Source: Archangium sp.
Lineage (GTDB): Bacteria > Myxococcota > Myxococcia > Myxococcales > Myxococcaceae
Assembly: GCA_016793585.1 (NCBI GenBank)
Contig: JAEUJR010000988.1
Location: 1-9,125, forward strand
Length of the DNA stretch: 9,125 nucleotides
Direction: 5' to 3'
Part shown: positions 1 through 5,804 of the stretch, piece after piece
Numbering within the stretch: position 1 is the first letter of the stretch
Layout of the letters: every line of letters starts with the position of its first letter
The notes under the pieces: model-generated
The model's input: only the letters and a program-made list of their open reading frames with translations
What the model was told of the DNA's origin: nothing
The model's database searches: none
Translations under genes and position numbers: made by a program

Positions 1-242
1 AGGCCTTCGAAGGTGCCGAGGCGCTGGCCGAAGCGCTGCCCGCAGTGCTCGAGCGCAAAGGCGCGATCGAAGCGTTCGCTCCTTATGAAGCGCGCTCGGC
101 CCAGGCCTTTCGACGGTACGCCAGGCTCGCGCATCTGCTCGTGTGGACGGCGCAACGGCCCGCGCTCCGCCGAGTGATCATCTCGACACTCGCGGCGTCG
201 CCGTGGCTCTTCAGACAGGTGTTGGCGCAGGTGACCGGCTAA
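1..242 (+). CDS. C-terminal end of a probable FAD-dependent oxidoreductase (geranylgeranyl reductase / monooxygenase-like), 5' truncated by the window
   Basis: The reading frame is open from base 3 to a TAA at 240-242, giving 79 residues that lack the start of the protein. The visible part begins with Phe-Glu-Gly-Ala-Glu-Ala-Leu-Ala, then an Arg-rich helical tail with Tyr-Glu-Ala-Arg, Phe-Arg-Arg-Tyr-Ala-Arg and a final hydrophobic Pro-Trp-Leu-Phe segment. This resembles the C-terminal helices of FAD-binding reductases/hydroxylases of the geranylgeranyl-reductase and aromatic-hydroxylase type, where the stretch after the last FAD contact carries 'A..A' and 'Y...R...F' patterns. The nucleotide-binding and catalytic parts lie outside the window, so substrate and exact family cannot be read. 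A GTG at 45 is internal, because the frame continues upstream. The gene converges on mgtE with overlapping stop codons. Confidence 0.6.
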   Translation, partial: AFEGAEALAEALPAVLERKGAIEAFAPYEARSAQAFRRYARLAHLLVWTAQRPALRRVIISTLAASPWLFRQVLAQVTG

Positions 243-1654
243 CCGGGCGCCACAGGAGCGAGCAGGGTGCTGCGCAGCAACACGCTCGCCACGGTGAAGT
301 AGACGACGATGCCGGTGACGTCGACGATGGTCGCGACGAACGGCGCCGAAGCCGCTGCAGGGTCGAGCCCGAGCCGCCGCAAGACGAAGGGCAACATCGC
401 GCCGATGAGGGCTCCGAAGAGCACGACGCCGATGAGACTTCCCGACACGGTGAACGCGACGAGAATGTAGTGCTCGCCGTAGCCGCGACTGAAGATGCCG
501 GCGCGGAAGAGCTGCTCCCAGACGATCACGCGAACGAAGCCGATGGTCGCGAGCATCACGCCGAGCAGCAGACCGCTTTTTGCTTCACGGCCCGCGACCC
601 GCCACCAGTCCTTCAGCTCGATCTGCCGCAGCGAGAGCGCGCGAATGATCAGCGACGTGGCCTGACTGCCCGAGTTGCCGCCCGAGGCGATGATCAGCGG
701 CAGGAACAACGACAACACGTCGGCGCGCGCGAGCTCGTCCTGGAAGAAGCCCATCGCGGTCGCGGTCAGCATGCCGCCGATGAGCAGTACGGCCAGCCAG
801 CCACCACGCTTCTTGAGCATCTCGAAGGTGGTGATGTCCATGTACGGGGCTTCGAGGGCCTCCATACCGCCGAGCTTCTGGATGTCTTCGGTGGCCTGCT
901 CTTCCTGCACGTCGAGCACGTCGTCGGCGGTGATGATGCCGAGCAGCGCGCCGCGCGAGTCGGTGACGGGCAGCGCCACGCGGTCGTACTTTTCGAACGT
1001 CGAGACGATCTCGTCCTTCGAGGCCGTCGCGGGGATCGAGACGAGCGGGCGATTGGGCAGCTCTCCCACGCGCGCGTCGGGCGCGGCCATCACGAGCTCG
1101 GAGAGCCGCAGATCGGCCAGCAGCGAGTTCTTCTCGTCGACGACGTAGAGCACGTTGAGCGTCTCGCGCCCTCGGCCGTTCGCGCGAAGAAACGCGAGGC
1201 CCTCGGCGGCGGTCAGGCTGGGCTTGAGCGCAAGGTACTCGGGCGTCATGAAGCGCCCGGCGGTGCCCTCTGCGTAACCGAGCAGCTGGCGGGCGACCTT
1301 CAGCTCGTCGGGTTTGAGCGTCTCGAGCGCGCGGCGGGTGACCTCGGCCGGCAGCTCTTCGAAGAGGCGCGTACGGTCGTCAGGCGCCATCTCATTGAGC
1401 ACGTTGGCCAGCTGCTCGCTGCCGAGCATCTGCACGAGCTCGGTCTGCTGATCGAGCGGCAGGTACTCGAAGGCCACGCCGGCGATGTCGCGCGGAAGAA
1501 TGCGAAAGATGACGCCTTCGTCTTCGGGCGGCAGATCTTCGAGCACCTCGGCGATGTCGGCCGGGTCGAGATCTTCGAAGGCGATGCGAAGGGACTCCCA
1601 GTCCTTCTTCGCGATCAGCTCTTCGTAGTCTGCCTTGAGGAGGTGACCGAGCAT
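239..1654 (-). CDS. mgtE: Magnesium transporter MgtE (N domain, two CBS domains, five-helix membrane domain)
   Basis: This 471-residue protein has the full MgtE architecture. A helical N domain (about 1-130, rich in Leu-Pro/Asp-Asp-Arg repeats) leads to a CBS pair (about 135-255), a linker helix with Gln-Lys-Leu-Gly-Gly, and five predicted membrane helices (about 285-465). The signature Ser-Gly-Gly-Asn-Ser-Gly-Ser-Gln lies at 324-331. The segment Ala-Thr-Ile-Val-Asp-Val-Thr-Gly near 441-448 places Asp445 where MgtE has its pore Mg2+-binding aspartate. MgtE proteins form dimeric inner-membrane Mg2+ channels, closed when Mg2+ binds the cytoplasmic N and CBS domains. The ATG at 1654 is chosen because AGGAG (1659-1663) lies four bases upstream and the protein then has the usual length. 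An upstream TTG at 1774 would add 40 atypical Arg/Gly/Pro-rich residues. The gene lies downstream of trxA on the same strand, 283 bases away. Confidence 0.95.
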   Translation of the reverse strand: MLGHLLKADYEELIAKKDWESLRIAFEDLDPADIAEVLEDLPPEDEGVIFRILPRDIAGVAFEYLPLDQQTELVQMLGSEQLANVLNEMAPDDRTRLFEELPAEVTRRALETLKPDELKVARQLLGYAEGTAGRFMTPEYLALKPSLTAAEGLAFLRANGRGRETLNVLYVVDEKNSLLADLRLSELVMAAPDARVGELPNRPLVSIPATASKDEIVSTFEKYDRVALPVTDSRGALLGIITADDVLDVQEEQATEDIQKLGGMEALEAPYMDITTFEMLKKRGGWLAVLLIGGMLTATAMGFFQDELARADVLSLFLPLIIASGGNSGSQATSLIIRALSLRQIELKDWWRVAGREAKSGLLLGVMLATIGFVRVIVWEQLFRAGIFSRGYGEHYILVAFTVSGSLIGVVLFGALIGAMLPFVLRRLGLDPAAASAPFVATIVDVTGIVVYFTVASVLLRSTLLAPVAPG

Positions 1655-1937
1655 GGGGCTCCTGCCGACGCTCCCGGGCCCGTCGGGAGCGGGCGCCTTG
1701 TGCTCCCGTCCTCCGCGCGACGCAAGTGCAGCGATCGAAATCGCCCAGCCCACGCTGAGACGCGCCTCGGGCAACGCCTCCGACCAGGCCTCCGCGGTGA
1801 CTCGGGCGGCACCAACCGCTGAGGTCGTGCCCCCCCGAACACGACGAGGCGCCCGGCCCGCGAGTGCGCATCGACCTGCGCAACTCCACGCTCCAGACGC
1901 CTCGCGCCCTTCGCACCACTGCGTCAGCGACGACGCC
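1655..1937 (-). other. 283-base gap between trxA and mgtE, the putative mgtE leader; no TpA step and several short hairpins
   Basis: No convincing gene lies here; the minus-strand open frames that cross it are Arg-rich shadows. It contains no TA dinucleotide, so no canonical TAnnnT -10 box can exist on either strand. Short inverted repeats are present: GCGTC/GACGC at 1921-1936 directly after the trxA stop, GCGAT/ATCGC around a four-base loop at 1731-1744, and a stronger pair at 1670-1690 listed separately. None is followed by a T tract on the minus strand, so I do not call a Rho-independent terminator. I do not recognise an M-box or another known Mg2+ riboswitch by eye. Confidence 0.5.
1670..1690 (-). 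promoter_or_regulatory. Hairpin just upstream of the mgtE ribosome binding site
   Basis: GCTCCCG (1670-1676) and CGGGAGC (1684-1690) are perfect complements around a seven-base loop, giving a GC-rich stem that ends six bases before the AGGAG of mgtE. On the minus strand it would form in the mRNA leader. With no U tract it is not a standard intrinsic terminator. It could affect ribosome access or mRNA stability, or be a chance product of high GC. The pairing is seen; any regulatory role is inferred. Confidence 0.35.
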
Positions 1938-2261
1938 TCACAGCTGCTTCTTGATCGCGTCTTCCAGCTTCGTCTTCGGCATCGCGCCCACGAGCTGATC
2001 GACGACCCGGCCGCCCTTGAAGAGGAGCAGGGTGGGAATCGACCGAATGCCGAACTGCTGCGCGACCTGCTGGCTCTCGTCGACGTCGACCTTCGCGATC
2101 TTCAGCTTGCCCTTGTACTGGGTGGCGAGCTCTTCGAGCGCCGGAGCGATGGCGCGGCACGGCGCGCACCAGGTGGCCCAGAAGTCGACCAGCACGGGAA
2201 CGCTGGAGTCGAGCACTTCGGCCTTGAACGAGGCATCCTGAACGGCGACGGTGTCTTTCAT
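1938..2261 (-). CDS. trxA: Thioredoxin with WCAPC active site
   Basis: At 107 residues this is a complete single-domain thioredoxin. The active site is Trp31-Cys32-Ala33-Pro34-Cys35 after Val-Asp-Phe-Trp-Ala-Thr, with the buried aspartate at Asp26 and the cis-proline at Pro76 (Ser-Ile-Pro-Thr). The Phe-Lys-Gly-Gly turn near 81-84 also matches the family. It has no signal peptide, so it should be cytoplasmic, reducing protein disulfides with electrons from thioredoxin reductase, which is not in this window. Alanine replaces the usual glycine between the cysteines (WCGPC in Escherichia coli TrxA); this variant is tolerated but could shift redox potential. The ATG at 2261 follows a purine-rich GGGGGAAGGG (2270-2279) eight bases upstream. 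The gene diverges from the gene at 2351 and may be read together with mgtE downstream. Confidence 0.95.
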   Translation of the reverse strand: MKDTVAVQDASFKAEVLDSSVPVLVDFWATWCAPCRAIAPALEELATQYKGKLKIAKVDVDESQQVAQQFGIRSIPTLLLFKGGRVVDQLVGAMPKTKLEDAIKKQL

Positions 2262-2287
2262 GGAGTTGACCCTTCCCCCGGCGGGGG
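2262..2287 (-). promoter_or_regulatory. trxA ribosome binding site partly inside a small G/C hairpin
   Basis: On the minus strand the leader reads CCCCC-GCC-GGGGG (2287 down to 2275) and runs into AAGGG, ending at 2270, eight bases before the ATG. The five G bases of the Shine-Dalgarno-like run can pair with the five C bases across a three-base loop. This could partly hide the ribosome site and tune translation. The pairing is visible; the effect is inference, and G/C runs of this size do occur by chance in such DNA. Confidence 0.3.
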
Positions 2288-2316
2288 CTTTGGTTGGCAG
2301 TTACCCGGTGTAATAC
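2288..2316 (+). promoter_or_regulatory. Candidate sigma70-type promoter for the 125-residue gene and hemD
   Basis: TAATAC at 2311-2316 matches four of six bases of TATAAT and lies in the most AT-rich part of the divergent region. Two weak -35 choices exist: CTTTGG (2288-2293) with a 17-base spacer, or TTGGTT (2290-2295) with 15. A transcript starting near 2323 would give a leader of about 28 bases before the TTG at 2351, with room for the GGAG at 2341-2344. The trxA promoter must lie on the other strand of the same 89 bases, but no box stands out there. Confidence 0.35.
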
Positions 2317-2350
2317 GCAACTTCTGACCGCGCAGGCTACGGAGTCGTCT

Positions 2351-2728
2351 TTGAAGCTCTTTCTGCCGCAAAAAGCCCTGGAAGAATGGATGATGGCCGA
2401 ACGGGCCGATCTCCAGGACGGCAAGCTCGTCGTGAAAGAGGGTGGCACGTCGACCCACCCCGCCACGCCAGCGGTGCACTTCGTCAAGGTCGTCTCGGGC
2501 GAAGACTCGAACTCGCTCGTCGGCCGCGTGAAGACGCAGGAGCAGATTCAGGCGCTCGGCGGTGAACACATGGCCGACTCGTGCATCATCGGCGAGAGCG
2601 CCTACGAGGTCACCGAGGGCTACGTCACCGAGGTGCAGGCTGCTGCGCCTCCAAAGGCCGATCCGAAGAAGAAGGCCGCGAACCCCGAGGCCGATCTGCT
2701 GGCCGCGTTCATTCTCGACAAGCTCTAG
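2351..2728 (+). CDS. Conserved-looking protein of unknown function, 125 residues, TTG start
   Basis: I do not recognise a named family. The protein begins Met-Lys-Leu-Phe-Leu-Pro-Gln-Lys-Ala-Leu-Glu-Glu-Trp and has a compact mixed domain to about residue 95, with His-Phe-Val-Lys-Val-Val-Ser-Gly near 43-50 and Gly-Glu-His-Met-Ala-Asp-Ser near 71-77. A Pro/Lys/Ala linker (98-112) and a short hydrophobic helix (113-125) follow. It has no signal peptide or membrane segment, so it is probably cytoplasmic. The TTG at 2351 is preferred over a TTG at 2294 because GGAG (2341-2344) sits six bases before it, and the extra upstream residues would overlap the promoter candidate. It ends 13 bases before hemD, so the two are probably one transcript. 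The shape recalls small lineage-specific myxobacterial proteins that bring a partner through a linker and tail, but that is only an impression. Confidence 0.75.
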   Translation: MKLFLPQKALEEWMMAERADLQDGKLVVKEGGTSTHPATPAVHFVKVVSGEDSNSLVGRVKTQEQIQALGGEHMADSCIIGESAYEVTEGYVTEVQAAAPPKADPKKKAANPEADLLAAFILDKL

Positions 2729-2741
2729 CCCGACGCTCGCG

Positions 2742-3461
2742 ATGGCCACCGTCCTGCTCTTGCGTGAGCCATCGGAGGTTCGCGATCTCACCTTCCTGCT
2801 CGAAGAGGAAGGTGCGGCCGTCGTGCACTGGCCGGTGTTGTCCTTCGTCGCGCACGATCGGCTCTCGACCCAGGCGCTGGGCGAACAGCTGGGCCGCTTC
2901 TCGTGGGTGATTCCGGAGTCTCCGACAGCAGTGCGCGTGCTCGCTGAAGTCGTGCGCGCCACGGGAGCCTCGACCGCTGCCCGCCGCGCCGCCTTTCTCG
3001 CGCCCAGCCTCGACACCGTTCGTGCGCTGGGCCGTCACGGCTGGGAGGCGCGCCACGTGTTGCCCGAGCGCGAAGAGGGCCGGCTCGAGACGCTGGGCTC
3101 GCTGCTCACCGAAGACGACGAGGTGCTGTGGGTCGGCGGGCCGAAGGAGTCTCAGTGGCGTGCGCTGCTCGGTCAGGTGCCCGGCCGCGCGACGCTGGTC
3201 TCGCTCTACGACGAGGTCGAGGTGCCTGCGTTGCCCGACGTGCCGGGTGGGTCGATCGTGGTCGTGCACTCGCCGTCTGCGGCCGAAGCGCTCGCGTCGT
3301 CGACCGAGCCCGAGTGGCGCGCGCTGCACAAGGTCGTCGCCAGTGGGCCGTCGACGTCGTCTGCGTTGCGTGAGCTCGGGGTCGCCATCGCTGCGACCGC
3401 GACGCGCCCGACGACCGAAGGGCTGTTCGAGGCCACCCGTCAGGCACTCGACGCCGAGTGA
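2742..3461 (+). CDS. hemD: Uroporphyrinogen-III synthase (HemD), diverged
   Basis: The 239-residue product has the two-lobed layout of uroporphyrinogen-III synthase, which closes hydroxymethylbilane with inversion of ring D to make uroporphyrinogen III, precursor of haem, sirohaem and cobalamin. The N-terminus (Val-Leu-Leu-Leu-Arg-Glu-Pro, then Leu-Glu-Glu-Glu-Gly-Ala-Ala-Val near 20-27 and Pro31) matches the family start. Trp55-Val-Ile-Pro-Glu-Ser-Pro-Thr-Ala-Val sits where the 'FTSxNgV' segment is expected. Later come a Tyr near 156, Val-Val-His-Ser-Pro-Ser-Ala-Ala near 174-181 and Ala-Ser-Gly-Pro-Ser-Thr-Ser-Ser-Ala-Leu near 200-209, typical of the second lobe. The length is near the usual 240-260. 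No clear Shine-Dalgarno precedes the ATG at 2742, so translation probably couples to the gene ending at 2728. Upstream in-frame codons give Arg/Ser-rich nonsense. Sequence divergence makes the call good but not certain. Confidence 0.8.
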   Translation: MATVLLLREPSEVRDLTFLLEEEGAAVVHWPVLSFVAHDRLSTQALGEQLGRFSWVIPESPTAVRVLAEVVRATGASTAARRAAFLAPSLDTVRALGRHGWEARHVLPEREEGRLETLGSLLTEDDEVLWVGGPKESQWRALLGQVPGRATLVSLYDEVEVPALPDVPGGSIVVVHSPSAAEALASSTEPEWRALHKVVASGPSTSSALRELGVAIAATATRPTTEGLFEATRQALDAE

Positions 3462-3483
3462 CCGCCCGGAGCTGAAAGCGCGC

Positions 3484-3489
3484 TACGCT
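3484..3489 (+). promoter_or_regulatory. Weak candidate -10 box (TACGCT) upstream of the exported-protein/protease/ATPase unit
   Basis: The 61-base gap after hemD holds TACGCT, which fits the loose TAnnnT pattern of high-GC bacteria. It lies in the loop of an inverted repeat GCGCG (3478-3482) / CGCGC (3492-3496). No good -35 box is visible at 16-18 bases, so read-through from hemD remains possible. Confidence 0.2.
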
Positions 3490-3522
3490 CCCGCGCAGGG
3501 CCATTCGTGGAGGCTGTACCCA

Positions 3523-4059
3523 ATGAGAAGGCGATTCCTGCTGCCGCTCCCGGCGCTGCTGTCGTTCGCGGCCTGGGCCACCACCCAGATTCCACACACG
3601 ATCTCCCAACGCGCGATGGCCTCCGATCGGGTCGCGGTCGTCGAGGTCATCGAGCGCAAGACCGTCACCGACCCGTCGAACCCGCGCGCGCTCAAGACGC
3701 ACACCCAGCTGCAGATTCGCGAGAACGTGCGCGGCACGGGCCCCTCGAGCGTCACGCTGGTTCAGCTCGGCGGAAAGCTCGGCGATCAGCAGCTCTTCGT
3801 TCCCGGTGATGCCGACTTCGCCGTCGGTGAGCGCGCCCTCGTGTTCCTCCACTGCACCTCGTCAGACCGGTGCTACCTGGTCGCGATGGGCGAGGGGAAA
3901 CTGCCCGTCGTCGATGGTGACAAGGTCATCGTGCACGACATGGTGACGAACGAGAACGCGCGTCGCCCGCTGCGTGAGGTGATCGCCGAGCTGCGCGCGT
4001 TGCCGCCAGGGAAGGTGAGGGGGCCGCTCGCTCCAGCTGAGCCCGGAGGCGCTCGATGA
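3523..4059 (+). CDS. Exported protein of unknown function, 178 residues, coupled to the downstream metalloprotease
   Basis: The N-terminus is a clear Sec signal peptide: Met-Arg-Arg-Arg, a hydrophobic core (residues 5-18) and an Ala-Trp-Ala site, with cleavage likely after residue 19. The mature part looks beta-rich: alternating Val segments (37-42), Thr-His-Thr-Gln-Leu-Gln-Ile (59-65), Ser-Val-Thr-Leu-Val-Gln-Leu-Gly-Gly (76-84) and Gly-Glu-Arg-Ala-Leu-Val-Phe-Leu (102-109). Cys111 and Cys117 could form a small disulfide loop. I recall this 'vxGGxxG...pGeraLvFL' layout from bacterial exported proteins of unknown role but cannot name a family. The ATG at 3523 follows TGGAGG (3508-3513) by nine bases. 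The TGA overlaps the protease start as ATGA (4056-4059), so both should be made together. A chaperone, inhibitor or partner role for the protease is inference. Confidence 0.85.
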   Translation: MRRRFLLPLPALLSFAAWATTQIPHTISQRAMASDRVAVVEVIERKTVTDPSNPRALKTHTQLQIRENVRGTGPSSVTLVQLGGKLGDQQLFVPGDADFAVGERALVFLHCTSSDRCYLVAMGEGKLPVVDGDKVIVHDMVTNENARRPLREVIAELRALPPGKVRGPLAPAEPGGAR

Positions 4060-5804
4060 AGCGCTTCCTCTTCGTGGTGGTGCTGACGCTCTCGTCGGCC
4101 GCGCTCGCGCAAGACCCGAAGTACCTCGGCTTTCGCATGCTCTCGACGGCCCAGGCGCCGTTCCCGTACTACATCGACAACCGTGTCGCCGCGCCCGGCG
4201 GCTTCTCGATCACCGCTGCCACGCCCGCGATCGAAGCCGCGTGGAACGAGTGGAACGGCGTGCAGTGCTCGATGCCGAAGACGCAGAGCCAGGGCTACAC
4301 CGGCGCTCAGGTCGCCAACCCGCAAGACACGTTCGACGCGTACAGCGTGACGCCCGCGTGGATCACGAACTCCTCCGACCCCGACGCGCGCTCGCTGCTC
4401 GACAGCGGCTTCACCCTCGCCGTCACCGTGCCACGGGCCTACGCCGGCGTGCTCACGACCTGCGACATCTTCCTCAACGGGCTCATCTATTCGTACAGCA
4501 CGCAGACGCCGACCGCGCCCAACGACGTCGACCTGCAGACGGTGATGACCCACGAAGCGGGCCACTGCCTCGGCCTCGATCACTTCGGCCTCGGGCTCAT
4601 GCAGGGCAGCATCGTGAAAGGAGAGCAGAAGCGCTCACTCACGCAGCTCGACGTACGCGGCATCTGCGAGCGCAACCCGGCCTTCGGGCAGGCGGGCGCG
4701 CAGTGCTTCGCCGACGGGGGCTGCGACACCAACCTCAAGTGCATGTCGCGCGTCGGAACGCTGGGGCCTTCGCGCTACTGCACCAATGGGTGCGTGCCCA
4801 ACACCGTGCCGTGCGCCCTGCCGATGGACTGCCAGCCCTCGACCTTGTTCGCGTCGAACAACTCCTGCCAGTACCCGAGCAGCAACGTCACGCAGGTCGG
4901 CAAGGCCTGCACGAACAACCAGCCCGACTGCGGCTCGGCGATCGGCCTCTGTCTGCGGCCGAACACCGCGCCTTCGGGGACGACCTTCTGGGCCGACGGC
5001 TACTGCACGCAGGGGTGCGATCTCGGTCAGCCGGCGTGCCCCGCGAACTCGGTCTGTCTGCCCAGCGCGCAAGGCATGAAGCTGTGCATCGCGAGCTGTC
5101 GCGTCGGCTTGTCAGACTGCCGCCCGGGCTACACGTGTGACACCACCACCGCGTCGGGCAACGCCGGCATCTGCATTCCCAACTGCCGCGTCGAAGCCGA
5201 CTGCATCGACCCGACCGAGAACGGCGTCGTCGTCGACTACGAGTGCCGCCAGTGCGACGGCCGCTGCGTGCCGAAGCAGACCCCCGGCGTGTCGGTCGGC
5301 ACCATCTGCACCGCCGACTCGCAGTGCGGCTCGGGCCAGCTCTGCCGTCAGGCCGATCGCCGCTTCACCACCAAGCAGTGCACCTTGAGCTGCGCCCGCG
5401 GCTGCGGAACGTGCCCGACCGGCTCGGCCTGCGTGCCCGACGATCGTGGCGAGCTCTACTGCCTCAAGACCTGCTCGGCGCCCCGCAGCTGCGGCCAGGG
5501 CCTGCGGTGCGCCGACTACCCGGGCGTGAAGGCGTGCATTCCCGCGTGTCAGGCCGACACCGATTGCCCCGTGGGCCAGACCTGCCGCGATCAGGAGTGC
5601 GAGCTGCCCGTCGACCCGATGGACGCCGGCTGTACCTTCTGCAACGTGCCCGACGCCGGCCGCCCGTTCATGCCCCGCCCCGATGGTGGCGTTCCGACGG
5701 GTGGTGGAAATGCCGGGTGCGCTTGTTCGACGGCCGACGCGTTCGGCCCCATGCTGATGCTCATGGCCACGGCGCTGGTGGCCTCCAGGAGGCGTCGCAG
5801 GTGA
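4056..5804 (+). CDS. Secreted matrixin-like zinc metalloprotease with Cys-rich repeats and MYXO-CTERM surface anchor
   Basis: The 582-residue protein starts with a signal peptide (basic Lys-Arg, core 4-15, Ala-Leu-Ala with cleavage after Ala18). The catalytic domain runs to about 205. It holds His166-Glu-Ala-Gly-His170-Cys-Leu-Gly-Leu-Asp-His176, the HExxHxxGxxH zinc site of metzincins, with Glu167 as general base and Met182 as probable Met-turn; the Asp before the third His favours matrixins (M10). A Cys-rich region (217-529, about 44 Cys) follows, then an Asp/Gly/Pro-rich linker (about 517-554) and a MYXO-CTERM tail. Only about 147 residues separate the cleavage site from the zinc motif, leaving little room for a prodomain, and no PRCGxPD-like cysteine switch is visible. 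GGAGG (4045-4049) lies six bases before the ATG. The 3' end overlaps the ATPase start as GTGA. The mature enzyme should be exposed on the cell surface; substrate unknown. Confidence 0.9.
   Translation: MKRFLFVVVLTLSSAALAQDPKYLGFRMLSTAQAPFPYYIDNRVAAPGGFSITAATPAIEAAWNEWNGVQCSMPKTQSQGYTGAQVANPQDTFDAYSVTPAWITNSSDPDARSLLDSGFTLAVTVPRAYAGVLTTCDIFLNGLIYSYSTQTPTAPNDVDLQTVMTHEAGHCLGLDHFGLGLMQGSIVKGEQKRSLTQLDVRGICERNPAFGQAGAQCFADGGCDTNLKCMSRVGTLGPSRYCTNGCVPNTVPCALPMDCQPSTLFASNNSCQYPSSNVTQVGKACTNNQPDCGSAIGLCLRPNTAPSGTTFWADGYCTQGCDLGQPACPANSVCLPSAQGMKLCIASCRVGLSDCRPGYTCDTTTASGNAGICIPNCRVEADCIDPTENGVVVDYECRQCDGRCVPKQTPGVSVGTICTADSQCGSGQLCRQADRRFTTKQCTLSCARGCGTCPTGSACVPDDRGELYCLKTCSAPRSCGQGLRCADYPGVKACIPACQADTDCPVGQTCRDQECELPVDPMDAGCTFCNVPDAGRPFMPRPDGGVPTGGGNAGCACSTADAFGPMLMLMATALVASRRRRR
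4704..5600 (+). repeat. Coding repeat: three diverged copies of a seven-Cys double module in the metalloprotease
   Basis: Cys spacing repeats three times within the protein. Copy 1 begins at residue 217 (Cys 217, 223, 229, then 242, 246, 253, 259, 271). Copy 2 begins at 285 (285, 292, 299, then 317, 321, 328, 334, 344). Copy 3 begins at 418 (418, 424, 430, then 442, 446, 453, 459, 469, with an extra Cys450). Each is Cys-x5/6-Cys-x5/6-Cys followed by Cys-x3-Cys-x6-Cys-x5-Cys. The second half alone recurs from 344, 373 (partly), 469 and 494. Residues between cysteines are poorly conserved, which implies old duplication and disulfide-driven folding. Confidence 0.65.
5718..5801 (+). other. MYXO-CTERM sorting signal of the metalloprotease
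   Basis: Residues 555-582 form a tripartite tail: Cys555-Ala-Cys557 after Gly554, a hydrophobic stretch around 563-576 (Phe-Gly-Pro-Met-Leu-Met-Leu-Met), and five terminal arginines. This is the MYXO-CTERM pattern, processed at the Cys region by a myxosortase-type membrane protease and linked to surface display in myxobacteria. Its last bases overlap the Shine-Dalgarno (AGGAGG, 5787-5792) and start of the next gene. Confidence 0.88.

Noticed and set aside
1655..1774. 40-residue N-terminal extension of MgtE from a TTG
   Set aside because: The extension is Arg/Gly/Pro-rich and has no MgtE counterpart, and a good AGGAG precedes the ATG at 1654.
143..1822. 559-residue plus-strand open frame, longer than mgtE itself
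   Set aside because: It lies opposite mgtE, is dominated by Arg, Glu, Asp, His and Gly, and shows no family pattern, while the minus strand gives a complete MgtE. It results from third-position GC bias.
1392..1919. Minus-strand 175-residue frame across the mgtE leader
   Set aside because: Arg/Gly-rich and overlapping the mgtE start in another frame; no recognisable domain or ribosome site.
1921..1936. Possible trxA terminator hairpin (GCGTC/GACGC)
   Set aside because: Only five pairs, and the following minus-strand bases contain no T tract, so it does not meet the pattern of an intrinsic terminator.
2562..2741. Upstream extension of HemD
   Set aside because: The 60 extra residues are Arg/Ser/Pro-rich and overlap the preceding gene in another frame; the HemD N-terminus fits the ATG at 2742.
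2258..3016. 252-residue minus-strand frame opposite the 125-residue gene and hemD
   Set aside because: Low-complexity Arg/Ser/Leu composition and no family match; the plus strand gives a recognisable HemD with ordinary spacing.
5243..5800. 186-residue N-terminal extension of the GspE/PilB ATPase
   Set aside because: It is a frame shadow of the protease's Cys-rich region; a strong AGGAGG and GTG at 5801 give the expected ATPase length.
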